A stretch of DNA of 18,910 nucleotides from Alectoria sarmentosa. Taxonomy: Eukaryota > Ascomycota > Lecanoromycetes > Lecanorales > Parmeliaceae. Location of the stretch: assembly GCA_009733775.1 (NCBI GenBank), contig WOGZ01000496.1, positions 1 through 18,910 of the forward strand. Reading direction: 5' to 3'. Positions 8,990 through 17,649 of the stretch are shown piece by piece; position 1 is the first letter of the stretch, and the number at the start of each line of letters is the position of its first letter. Under the pieces are notes generated by a model. The model searched no databases. It worked only from the letters and a program-made list of their open reading frames with translations, and had not been told where the DNA came from. The translations under genes and the position numbers were made by a program.

Positions 8990-10130
8990 TATTAACATCG
9001 ATGAAAACATCGCACAATTTTCTTTTTTTTAAAATATCGATGATCTCATTTGAAAAATCGATTTTTTTATCGAAGATCATAATTTCATTTCGAGTCGACT
9101 TTGCGTTTCGAAATTTTACATATAAACTTTTTTCGAAATCGCGCATTTCGATAATAATTATTCAAGATTCGTTAAATGCTATGATATTATTAATCGTTAA
9201 TAATATGTTCGTGAATTAACTCGATAATTATGTGAATATTTTCGACATTGTTTTTAATATTAATTGTATTAAATATTTCGATATCTTTTTTACGAATCGC
9301 TTTAATTAATCTTAACGTCTTCGATTTCGTATTATATTTTAATTATTAATTTTATTTTAATTTTATCGAAATCTTTAAAGGGTTACGATATTCTTTTTTC
9401 GATAATAAACAAATTTTCCCGCAAAATTATCTTAATTTTTGAAAAGTTTATTTTCATTATTAAAAAATAAGCGAATCGTTTATTTTAACGACTTCGCAAA
9501 ATCGATTAAAAATTATCAAAACAAATCATTTTTAATCGAGATCAAAAATATTTTAATGAATTATAAAAGACTTTATTCATTAAGTTGAAAATCAAGTTTT
9601 TATATTCGACGATTTATCATTTTTAAACAAACGAATTCAATAAGCGTATTAATCAAACGATCGAGATTGTTATTCATTTTTGAATGTTTACTTTAAACGA
9701 CGTTACGACGTGATTATTTACAATTTCAATTATTCAAAATAATTATAATAATGTCATTTTCGCCTCATTAAATAAAAGTTTAAACGAAATCGTTTTCGAT
9801 TTTTTATTTAATTAATTATTGAATTTCGAAACTTATGAGAAGGAATTGTTTTTCAAGAATTAACATATCGCTTATTTAAAGATTTCGAACGCGATTATCT
9901 TTATTTAAATCAATTCGAAATATTATTATAATCGTCGATATTAATTATAATTTTATCGACAAAAAGACTTCGTTTTTTTATATTTTCATTATAATTATAA
10001 CGTATTTATTATTGCGCTTATCAAAAAAAAATACAATTTATAATACGTTAATTCGTTCAAAGTTTTTAATAAAATAAAAAAACTCGTTTATTATTTAAAA
10101 ATATTCGATAATTAAAAAATTTATTCAGTT
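8990..10130 (+). pseudogene. Element A integrase relic
   Basis: Integrase inserts the element DNA. Seen in one frame: RLCVSKFYI, EIAHFDNNYSRFVKCYDII (9135 on), LTR-stop-LCEYFRHCF (9219 on), IINFILILSKSLKGYDI (9342 on), NKFSRKIILIFEKF, LSKQIIFNRDQKYFNEL (9513 on), LYSTIYHF-stop-TNEFNKRIN (9597 on), LNDVTT, IIQNNYNN, NEIVFDF, then a C-terminal YYYNRRY, VNSFKVFNKIKKLVYYLKIFD. Family knowledge: HHCC zinc domain, DDE core and C-terminal barrel of Gypsy integrase. In the HHCC part, His 9144 and Cys 9249 remain but the second His and last Cys are Tyr. All three core acids are mutated: D to N at 9348..9350, D to N at 9534..9536, E to K at 9642..9644. All are G-to-A changes, and there is no indel. Confidence 0.95.
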
Positions 10131-10199
10131 TTTATAATAATATAATTGAAATCTGTTTTAAATTCAAAAACGAATTTCTTTTATAAAAATCGTTTTAAT

Positions 10200-10454
10200 G
10201 AATCATCTTTTATCTTCGTCGAAAAAGATATCGACGAATATAAATCATGAAAACTCGATCGAATAATCAACAAATGTGTTATTATCAAAAAACGAGATTT
10301 TATTATAAAATATCTTATCAAATAAAAAGAATATAAATTATAATATAATAAATGAAAAAATGTCAAGAATCTTCAAAATATCTTAAAATTAATTCAAAAT
10401 TACGAAAATTATATCGATTCCTCAAGCTCTTTAAAATCGATTTCGAATTTTTAA
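10200..10454 (+). pseudogene. Element A chromodomain relic
   Basis: Seen in the integrase frame: ESSFIFVEKDIDEYKS-stop-KLDRIINKCVI, then IIKYLIK-stop-KEYKL-stop-YNK-stop-KNVKNLQNILKLIQNYEN. Family knowledge: this is a chromodomain, 'YxVExIxxxRxxKxxxxYLVKWKGYGxExxxWxxxxNLxNAxELVxEYE'; such C-terminal domains bind methylated histone H3 and guide integration to heterochromatin. All four expected Trp codons (in SWEL, KWKGY, EYN-adjacent and EWRN positions) are stops (tga, taa, taa, tga), a clear footprint of TGG decay by G-to-A. A stop at 10452..10454 may be the natural or an acquired end. Confidence 0.88.
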
Positions 10455-10954
10455 AAATTTTCACCGAGAATGTTATTAGCAGATTCGAAATCTCATTTCA
10501 TTATGTTCTCGAAAACGGATTCTCGTTTCTTTATTAAACTTTCAACGACGAAACGTTTTTTGATAAAAATCGAGATTTCGAATCGAATTTCCTAAGCACC
10601 CGATTTCAAATCGTCATCGAATGTTTCGATATTAGATTTTCAAATCGTTAACGAGATTCCCGCGTCAATAATTTTCTCGATTTTGAATACGAATTTTTCG
10701 ATATAAGATCGAATTGCTTAAGGACTCGCTTTCGATTCGTTATTAAAGATTTTAAAAGCGAAACGTGCTTTAATAAAAATTGAGGTTTTTAATAAAAGAT
10801 CGATTTTTTCAAAATTAATGTTAATATTTCGTTAAGTAAAATTAGATTTCGATATAATAATATTGCGAAGAAATATTAAGATTGCGAATAACTAAGAATC
10901 AAAATTTGATTTTTGTTAACGAGAACGTCGACGTCTCTTTTATTATTAACATTT
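10455..10954 (+). other. Element A 3' tail with degenerate internal repeats
   Basis: About 500 bp between the chromodomain and the 3' LTR. The plus strand in the integrase frame is unusually free of stops and Ser/Lys/Phe-rich (10455..10840), and may be a C-terminal tail of pol. Two imperfect repeats are visible: the motif cgaat-cctaag at 10584 recurs at 10710, and gaaacgt-ttt-ataaaaat-gag near 10550 recurs near 10760, in the order 1-2-2-1. It has slightly more G and C than its surroundings. No polypurine tract is visible just before the LTR. Confidence 0.45.
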
Positions 10955-11101
10955 TATTAAAAATTGTCAAAACAAATATCTCGATAAGAGAAGAAATTGC
11001 CGAAGTAAGCGACTTAATGAAATATATACTTAACAAGCAAATTCTTTATTTATAAAAAATCAAGTTATACACATATTTTTAAAAAGTTTATGTTTTTAGC
11101 A
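10955..11101 (+). repeat. Element A 3' LTR
   Basis: 147 bp, starting tattaaaaat (TG to TA by one transition) and ending gtttttagca. It aligns gap-free to 3573..3719. All of about 19 differences are transitions in both directions, so both copies have been mutated independently. Confidence 0.94.
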
Positions 11102-11106
11102 ATTAT
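11102..11106. repeat. Right target-site duplication of element A
   Basis: attat, pairing with attgt at 3568..3572. Confidence 0.88.
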
Positions 11107-11690
11107 CTTAATTATGATTAACGTAAATACGAAAATATTGTTTTAAAATTACATTAACGCTTTTTATTTAATTATTCATTTTAAAATGAAACGTTGAAAA
11201 CAATTTTGATTTAATGTTAATGCGTTAACAAAGTCTTTTTCAAAAATAAGCGATGAATTAAGTTTCACGATTTAATATAATAATAATCGAATAATCTTTC
11301 TTTCGTTAAACTCATTCGATGAAAATTTATATTATTATTTCAATTTTTAAAAAGTCAAAAAAAAACAATTTTTTTTTTGAATAATTTATTCACGATAATT
11401 ATTATGTGTTCGAATTTACGATTAAATTTAAAATAAATAAATAATGAAATAATGAAATTCACAAAGATGTTTTATCAATATCGATTCGAAATAAAAAATA
11501 ATTTAAAAAAATCTTATTTATCTTCTTTATAAACCTTCGATTTTTTGTATATATAATAACTTTTCATATATCGAATTATCGTATCGATTATTTTTGATTA
11601 ATAATAATGATAACTCATTTTATTATAAATCGATAATTTTTTTATATATTCGTTTAATGAAAACTCGTAAATATACTTAATAATTTTAAT
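11107..11690 (-). pseudogene. Element B integrase, N-terminal zinc and catalytic core part (right of element A)
   Basis: Seen on the minus strand: YIYEFSLNEYIKKLSIYNK, YHYY-stop-SKIIDTIIRYMKSYYIYKKSK, YKEDK-stop-DFFKLFFISNRY with two stops, then NIFVNFIISL, IIIIVNKLFKKKIVF, KDFVNALTLN, and in another frame KLFSTFHFKMNN-stop-IKSVNVILKQYFRIYVN. Family knowledge: HHCC domain followed by the DDE core. Both His of the zinc site and both Cys (SCxxC position) read Tyr. The first core Asp is Asn (codon 11457..11459) and the Glu of the QTE position is Lys (11162..11164). The second acid was not found clearly, and a frame change lies between. The reading meets element A at 11106 and resumes at 3572. 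Confidence 0.88.
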
Positions 11691-12149
11691 TTTGAATTTA
11701 AAATAATTTAAAACGTATAATCGAGAATCAATATAAAGCATTTAATTATAAATTTCATAATCGCTTAATTTTAATCTTATTCTCTCTTTTATCAAATTAT
11801 AAAAGATTTTAAATTAATTAACGATTTTTGTCGTTGTGATACGTTATATAACATTATTTTTTTCATATTTTTTTTTCATCACAATTAATAAATCAAATGT
11901 TGTAACGAAAGTTATTAATTCTTTTAAAGACTTTTTAACAAATTTCAAGATATTAAATAACGATTTTTTTAATAACTTCTCATTATCGATGTTTATTTCA
12001 CAAAAATCATATATTATTAATATAAATTTCGAAATTAAGATTTTTTATTCGTTTAATAATATGAAAATAAGATTTATTATTCGTTTAACATTTTCATTTA
12101 AATTTTCTCACTTTAACATTATTTAATATTAATATTTACGACGATCGTT
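11691..12149 (-). other. Element B region between RNase H and integrase
   Basis: The minus strand here should be the tether between RNase H and integrase of element B. I can read it as AT-rich coding-like sequence, but recognise no domain. The 96-codon plus-strand open frame at 11836..12126 is antisense to B, Phe/Ile/Ser-rich, and has no recognisable motif; it is best seen as a chance frame. Confidence 0.5.
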
Positions 12150-12790
12150 ATTATCGTCTTTTGATAAATCGTTTATTTTTTATATGAGATTATCGAATTT
12201 CATTTCTTACGTGTCCGATTTATATGATATTTTGAAATTAAATTCAAAAAGAAATTTAATTCATTTAATTTAACGGCGGTTTAATTGTTTAATAATTATA
12301 AAATATTTCAAATTTTTATAATTAATAAAAATCTTAATTGAATTCTTTATCGAAATATCAATTAATTTCGAGCGTTATTTTTCAAAAGTTCGTATAATTA
12401 TTAATAACTTTTTATCGTAAATTTTATAATTACACTTTTAAGAGAACATTTTTTTTAAAAAAAAAATAATCGAATGTAATTCTTCGTTCTTTTTTTTTTG
12501 AGAAAAGATAATAATTATTATATAATTAAATATATTAATTTCAAATTAAATCTTTTTATCGAGATCGAAATGTGTTAAAATTAATGCGTTAATAAACGTC
12601 TTTTTGAAATTATCGAATGCGCGTTATTCAAGATTATGTATTGCTCAGAAAAAGATAAAAAACTTTTAATTTTTTTTTATTAAATTTGATAAAGACGCGA
12701 TTATTTTAAAATATTTATATATGAATTTTTTATAAAAATTGATAAATTTCAAAAAAGCTTATATATCTTTAACGCATTTAAACGTTTTTT
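12150..12790 (-). pseudogene. Element B RT connection and RNase H relic
   Basis: Seen on the minus strand: VKDI-stop-AFLKFINFYKKFI (near 12770), then FDNFKKTFINALILTHFDLD (near 12620) after a frame change, then one long coherent frame with FEINIF, NEELHSIIFF, CNYKIYDKKLLIIIRTFEK, IFINYKNLKYFIIIKQLNRR and EFNFKISYKS. Family knowledge: this matches 'VKDIQAFLGFANFYRRFI', then RNase H 'LETDAS', 'HPIAFxSRK', 'NYDxHDKELLAIV.AFxxWR', 'xVxTDHKNLxYF' and 'NRRxxRW'. Catalytic acids are lost by G-to-A: the ETDAS Asp is Asn, the KELL Glu is Lys, and the TDH Asp is Asn. It would have removed RNA from the RNA-DNA hybrid. Confidence 0.93.
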
Positions 12791-13640
12791 AATTAATGAT
12801 AATTTTTATCTTCTTGAAATTCATCTTTAATTTTTTTATAATGATAATTAATTTTAAATATTTCACTTTTTTAATATAAAATTAACATTTGTTGATATCG
12901 AAATATAAATTAACTTATTTAAATTTTTCGAAAATCTTTTTTATATGCTCAACGTGTTCTTTTTTGTTATTATTATATATTAAAATGTTATTTAAATATA
13001 TTAAATAAAAGTCGGTTAAATGCTCTCGCAAAATTTTATTGATGAATGTTTAAAATATGTTAAATGCATTATAAAGTTCGAATGACATTATCACATATTC
13101 GAATAAATCGTATTATATAAAAAAAAAAGTTTTTTCTTCATCTTTTTTTTATACGAATCTCATTAAAAATTACAATAATGTCGAATTTATTAAAAATCTT
13201 TGCTGCGTATAATTTAATTAAGATTTCTTTTATTAACGAAAACGCACTGCGATTCTTAATGATCAAAAAATTAAAAACTCGATAATCGATACAAATATAA
13301 AATTCTTCGTTTAATTTCTTAACGATAAATATCGATACTATATAAAAGAAGATGTTTAATTTAATATATTTTTTATTAAATATTTCGTTTATATATTTTT
13401 TGATTATCGTTACTTATTCTCGTAACATATTATAAATTCTTTTAATCGAAAAAGTTTTTTTTTTTTTATAATTTGATGATATAATTAATTGATTTTTGCG
13501 AAAATAATTTATTCGTCTTTATCGAATTTCAAACATCGATTTATGAATAATATATTATAAAAAAATTTCGTTTAAGTTCCTTTTTGAAAATAAACATTTT
13601 TTTCATTTTTTAAAAAAACTTTTTATAATCTTCGAGGCTG
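12791..13640 (-). pseudogene. Element B reverse transcriptase relic
   Basis: Seen on the minus strand in one frame from about 13400 down: VSIFIVKKLNEEFYICIDYR, NFLIIKNRSAFSLIKEIL, AAKIFNKFDIIVIFNEIRI, DEEKTFFFI, YDLFEYVIMSFELYNAF, FINKILREHLTDFYLIYLNN, KKEHVEHIKKIFEKF and YFDINKC. A less clear N-terminal stretch (IKRIYNMLRE, TIIKKYINEIFNKKYI) precedes it. Family knowledge: these are RT motifs of fungal Gypsy elements, 'CVDYRALN', 'FSKFDIIAAFNKIRI', 'MPFGLxNAPxTFQ' and 'YLDDILIYS'. The YLDD box is YLNN at 12987..12998, so both catalytic Asp are Asn, while the first Asp (in KFDII) is kept. There are no indels in the core. Confidence 0.96.
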
Positions 13641-13859
13641 ATAACGATTATATTAATTATTAATTTAAGATTATCATTAATAATTCCTTTCTTGAAACAT
13701 TCGAAATCTTTTAATTATATAACGATAATTTAATTCTCTCTTTTCTCTATTATTTTCATAAAAACGTAAATAAAAATCTTCGCGATGTTTCTTAATTAAG
13801 ATGTTATAAAAAATCGATACTTCGCATTATTATTATATATCGTGATTAATTTATAATAT
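13641..13859 (-). other. Element B spacer between protease and reverse transcriptase
   Basis: About 220 bp inside the pol region of B. No domain is readable. It should be the linker that precedes RT. Confidence 0.45.
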
Positions 13860-14240
13860 TATAAACAATTCGATATATAATAATTTAAGTTGAAAATGCA
13901 CGATCTCTTTTCGAAAAATATTTGAGAGTTATAAAATTTCAATTATGACATATCAAATATAATATCAAATTTGATTAAAAATATAATTAAATAAAACAAT
14001 TTCTTAAGATGTTTTTCGAAGATTAAAATAATTCGAATCACATAAGTGATATTTTCTTTTATGATTTCATTAATTAATCGTAATTTAAAAGACTTCGTTA
14101 AAGTTATTAATGATAATTTATAATATTTCGCAAATTTCGTGTTTATAAAACTCTTTATTAATGCTTTTGTGTTCGTTAAACATTGAATTTTTATTATTTT
14201 TTATTTATTAAAAACTCTGATTTTAAAATTCAATTGTTTT
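13860..14240 (-). pseudogene. Element B aspartic protease relic
   Basis: Seen on the minus strand: IKIQCLTNTKALIKSFINTKF (from about 14190), AKYYKLSLITLTKSFKLRLI, NEIIKENITYVIRIILIF, LIKFDIIFDMS-stop-LKFYNSQIFFEKRSC. Family knowledge: this matches the Gypsy protease 'xLxDTGAxxSFIDxxFA', 'PLxxPRxLRLIDG', 'LxFDxILGMPWLxxHNPxIxFxxRxC'. The active-site DTGA reads NTKA at 14162..14173 (D to N, G to K), both by G-to-A. The Trp of PWL is a stop. Protease would have cut the gag-pol polyprotein inside the particle. The frame appears continuous over the whole stretch. Confidence 0.85.
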
Positions 14241-14489
14241 TCTTTTTGTAATTCAACGTTATATAAAAACAAAGTCACGATAACGAGTTTAACATTTGAT
14301 TTTTCGAATTCTTTAATTTTTATACGCACTTATTTTAATGTCTTTTTGACGACGACTTCGTCAAAAGAATTAATTTTTTAGTTATTATTATTTATAAATT
14401 GAAAATGCATTTGCTTTAATTTTCAATTCAATTTTTGTTAATATAATAATAATTTGTTTCTCATTTAACTAAGATTTATCTTTATATAA

Positions 14490-14540
14490 AGCGTTAACTT
14501 TATTAAATAAATGTTTAAATTATAAATATTTGAAACATTT
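14490..14540 (-). pseudogene. Element B zinc knuckle (nucleocapsid) relic
   Basis: The minus strand reads DKCFKYL-stop-FKHLFNK. This fits a CCHC knuckle, C-x2-C-x4-H-x4-C: first Cys at 14535..14537, second Cys as Tyr (tgt to tat), His in place, last position Val. It lies between gag and protease, where a nucleocapsid knuckle is expected. The last Cys is not explained by a transition, so confidence is limited. Confidence 0.5.
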
Positions 14541-14762
14541 ATCTTTCTTTTTGAATCTATTTGCGACATATTAAAAATATCGATAACGTTTATCTCGATC
14601 GATAATAATGTCATTAAAATAATTTCTTTATTTTTTATTATTTTCATCACGTTCTGCTTTCATATTGAAAGATTCAATTTTTTCAATTTTTTTAATTCCT
14701 TCGATTTCTTCTCGAATGTTTTTAAATGATTGTTTATCGATAAGTTTTACATTCAAGTCGAT

Positions 14763-15290
14763 TTATCGTAAACGAATAATAAGTTCACGATAAGATGTTG
14801 AATTTAAATAATCGAGAATACGATACTTTAAACGATTTGCAATCAATTTTTTCAAATAATTAATTTTTTCTCGTTTAAACATATCGAGCGGCGCAATAAC
14901 AATAATAAATCGAATATAAAAAGCGTTAAAAGTTTCTTTGACGTCTTTAACTCTCATAATAAATTTCGAATTTTGAAATTCAACGTCGACTTTTCCTTTT
15001 TTATCGAAATCGTTAAACATTTATTCGAGATTTTATATTATATTATTCGCGAATATATAATCTTAAAAAATTTTGAAATTTATTTTATCTTTAATTATAT
15101 CGTAAATTATATTTTTATAATAATTTCGAATATAAAAAATCTTCGACATTTCAATTTCAAAGAATTTAAAGCTTTATATAAATTTGAATTCAAAATACAT
15201 TTTTCATAAGTTTCATAATTCTTTATTATCGTTATTATCGTTGAAATTATTCACGTTCGCGTATTTATTATTCGATTTATCATTTAAAAT
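14763..15290 (-). pseudogene. Element B gag relic
   Basis: Seen: an open stretch on the minus strand from 15020 to 14763 (85 codons) with MFNDFDKKGKVDVEFQNSKF, KETFNAFYIRFIIVIAPLDM, REKINYLKKLIANRLKYRIL and STSYRELIIRLR. Family knowledge: this is the C-terminal half of a fungal Gypsy gag, 'FxDxDRKGKAxxEFxxLKxG...FxxFYxRFxxxIAPL...KIxxLKRLIxxRLRYRxxxxxxxTSYRxxVxRLR'. Just upstream (15290..15020) more gag-like sequence is readable with stops (KCRRFFIF, then KINFKIF-like and IFANNII). The Met at 15020 is internal, not the natural start. This is one of the least broken stretches of the window. Gag would form the particle shell. Confidence 0.85.
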
Positions 15291-16542
15291 AAAAATCACT
15301 TTAATAATAAAAGTGAGTTATCGATTATAATGACTTTCGCTTAATAATGTTATAATATAACGATTTAAAAAAAAACGACGAAAAAAACCTTCGCGATTTA
15401 AATTATTAAAATCTAAATCGAAATTATTAAAATTTATTCCTTTAGTAACGCGAAATTGAAATTTCAAATTTTCATTTTTTATATTAAGATTTTGTATTTT
15501 CTTTTTAAACTTTTTATTTCGATTATAATAAATATTTTTAAAATCTTATAATCATTTTTCATTATTATAAAAAATCAAAAAAACAAAATTCTTTTTTTTA
15601 AATTATTGAATAAATAATGTTATTTTTTTTTTACTTTTAATAAAAACTTAATATAATTTTTAATTTTATTTTTGATAAACAATTATATTAATAATAAAAC
15701 TTTTAATTGCATTATATTATTTTTCAAAATAAAAAATTACACTCTCGATAAATTATTATGTATTTTGAACTTTCGCAAAGATCGATTTATATTTTTTCTC
15801 AACGCCGTCTTCGATTTTCGTGAAAAAGAATTCGTTTTATAAATCATCGAATTCAATAATGTATCTTCTTCTAATAAAAATAAAAATAAAAGATTTTAAT
15901 TTAACTTGTTTTTCTTCTCTAACACGACATAACTTCTTACGTCGATTATTTTCTTTTACATTTAAATCATTAAGATTTAATTCATTATCGTTATTAAATT
16001 AAACGATTTAAATTAATCGTTGCGTAATATAAATGAGAATAATGTTCGATATAGGTTTAAATCTAGCGAAGCGAGAAAGTGTCGACGCAATTTTTTTTTA
16101 TAAACTTTTTTTAACGTTTTTTTTTATCGTGATCTCTTTTTTATCGATTTTTTTAAATTTTATTAATGCGTATAATAAAATTATATCCTTTTTTTTTGAT
16201 GTTAAGATTTTAAACAACGCGCGTCATAGCAATAATTGAATAAAATGCGCTTTTAACAATTACTTTATATTTTATAAAAAGCCGAATTGAAGATCCGTGT
16301 TAAACTCGATTTTAATTTCGAAATATTTTTTAATTTCTTTCGAGTTGCAATGCGTCGCGTATAATTGATTTTCAACGATACTCGAATTAATTTTTTATCG
16401 ATAAATGATGTCGTTTTATACGAATGCGAATGTTATATTCGTGCTAAAATCTCTTTTGCGTAATAATCGCGTAAAAATGAATTTGTTTATTCGACTCGAT
16501 AATCAATTAAGTGATTTATTATAAAAAGAATAATTAATATTA
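15291..16542 (-). other. Element B leader and gag N-terminal region
   Basis: About 1.25 kb between the recognisable gag and the 5' LTR. Minus-strand readings include Ser/Asn/Arg-rich stretches (RVTKGINFNNFDLDFNNL near 15440) and a Lys/Arg/Glu-rich one (NDLNVKENNRRKKL near 15960) that may be a helical gag N-terminus, but no start codon or domain is certain. Plus-strand open frames at 15820..16002 and 16033..16239 are antisense and look like chance frames. Confidence 0.4.
16523..16542 (-). promoter_or_regulatory. Possible primer-binding site of element B
   Basis: On the minus strand the DNA directly after the 5' LTR begins taatattaatt. If G-to-A and C-to-T changes are allowed this could be TGGTATCA, the start of a common Gypsy primer-binding site complementary to an initiator-Met tRNA. 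In AT-rich decayed DNA such a match is weak. Confidence 0.3.
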
Positions 16543-16772
16543 TGTTAAAAACTGCACATTAAATTTGAATAGCACTTATATATAATTTAAATAAAATATT
16601 AATTATGTTATATTATAAGTGTATATTAATATTAAAAAGTATATAAACGTCAAGACTCGACGTTAGCGCGCTATCGACGTTAAGTGCGTTAAGTCACGTT
16701 AAATTCAATCGGGTTAGAAATCGAAAGGTCGTATTAAGAAGATAAATAAAAAGATAAATTAAAATTATAATA
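16543..16772 (-). repeat. Element B 5' LTR
   Basis: 230 bp, the upstream LTR for this minus-strand element. On the plus strand it starts tgttaaaaac (intact TG) and ends attataata. Gap-free match to 2373..2602. The identical CpG-rich block is at 16656..16683, with the palindrome at 16664..16673. Most differences from its partner lie outside that block. Confidence 0.93.
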
Positions 16773-16777
16773 GTTTA
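16773..16777. repeat. Right target-site duplication of element B
   Basis: gttta, pairing with attta at 2368..2372. Confidence 0.8.
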
Positions 16778-17640
16778 AAACGAAGTTGATTTAATATATT
16801 AAGAAATTTTTTAAATGCAACTTTCGTATAATATAATAATTGTTTATTAATGAAAATATATTATAAATTTGATTTATGTTATTGAAAAAGATCTTTAAGT
16901 ATAATTAAAATACGACGTGATTTGATTTTATTAAAGAGATTTTAAATGTAATTTATCTTTTTTATTTCGATAAAGGTTATTAATAAAAAAAAAAAAAAAA
17001 AAGAGAAAAAGAAAAGAAATTTAAATATTTTAAAAAATGTAATATTAAAAAGTATTGTGATAAAGAAGAATTTTAACATTTTTTATTTAATGTATTTAAC
17101 GATTTTCGTATAATAAAGAAATTTGATTTAGTATATAAAAAACAACAAAAGATGCTATTCAATTATTTATTTATTTATTAAATTCTCGTAAAAACAATGT
17201 GTTAATTAAATAACGTCTTTTCAATTTCGTTATTTATATAAAAGATATTTATTATATCGTCGTCGATTTCGTGCGAGAAAATTTGATAATGCGAAATAAA
17301 AAACGTAAACTTTAAAAGATTATAAAATCGTGATTTTTTATTCGATGATGATGTCGTAAAAGATTTAAATATTTTTAATAATGATTTTTCGAACAATATA
17401 ATCGATGTTATCTTAATTTAAATTATATAAAAATGATATATAATTATTTTTTTCGATTTGTTAATTAAATGAATGTTTTAATATCTTTTTTATATTCGTT
17501 ATTGTTAATAAAACGAAATATTATCTTAATGCGAATTGTTTAAATTTTAATTATCATAAATAATTTGATTTAGAAATACGATATTTTAATAGTTTTTATA
17601 TTTCGATAAAGCTTTTATTAGCACGATTCTTTGAATTCGT
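16778..17640. other. AT-rich spacer right of element B, no gene seen
   Basis: No Gypsy domain or LTR pair can be read on either strand. It includes a 35-base all-purine tract (16985..17019, starting with 18 A). The minus-strand open frame at 17202..17396 (64 codons, Phe/Ser/Lys-rich, with HEIDDDIINIFYI) matches nothing I recognise. By position this may be the 5' end of element C or the 3' end of D, severed by B. Confidence 0.4.
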
Positions 17641-17649
17641 TAATTAATA

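Larger units (their letters stand above)
3573..11101 (+). mobile_element. Element A: full-length decayed Ty3/Gypsy chromovirus-type retrotransposon
   Basis: Seen: two gap-free 147-bp LTRs in direct orientation, 7529 bp end to end, with a 5-bp target duplication. The plus strand encodes, through stops, gag (about 4530..5750), a C2H2-like finger and protease region (5816..6760), RT (7505..8290), RNase H (8340..8815), integrase (8990..10130) and a chromodomain (10200..10454). The order RT-RNase H-integrase defines Ty3/Gypsy (Metaviridae). It is inserted in inverse orientation in the integrase of element B. The LTRs differ at about 19 of 147 sites, all transitions. Only two frame changes are needed to read gag to chromodomain, yet stops are many, so the copy is inactive. 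Confidence 0.96.
2373..16772 (-). mobile_element. Element B: Ty3/Gypsy chromovirus-type retrotransposon, interrupted by element A
   Basis: Seen: two direct 230-bp LTRs (2373..2602 and 16543..16772) aligned without gaps, differing at about 24 sites, all transitions. They are flanked by 5-bp sequences, attta on the left and gttta on the right, a target duplication with one G/A change. Minus-strand translation gives, right to left, gag, CCHC-like knuckle, protease, RT, RNase H and integrase, and after the element A insertion (3573..11101) the rest of integrase and a chromodomain. Removing A and one 5-bp repeat leaves about 6.87 kb, a normal Gypsy length. A purine tract abuts the 3' LTR on the minus strand, which confirms orientation. 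Frames are broken by many stops, so it cannot move by itself. Confidence 0.94.

Noticed and set aside
8871..9146. 91-codon minus-strand open frame as a gene
   Set aside because: Antisense to the element A integrase, rich in Lys, Ile, Phe and Asp, no recognisable domain; few stops are expected opposite this codon pattern.
8803..9219. Longest open frame of the window (138 codons, plus strand) as a real gene
   Set aside because: The conserved RNase H end and integrase start of element A run through the same DNA in another plus-strand frame. The open frame has no motif of its own.
11836..12126. 96-codon plus-strand open frame as a small secreted or membrane protein (hydrophobic N-terminus)
   Set aside because: It lies antisense within element B pol; the Phe/Ile-rich start is what AT-rich DNA yields. 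No signal cleavage pattern or Cys pattern is visible.
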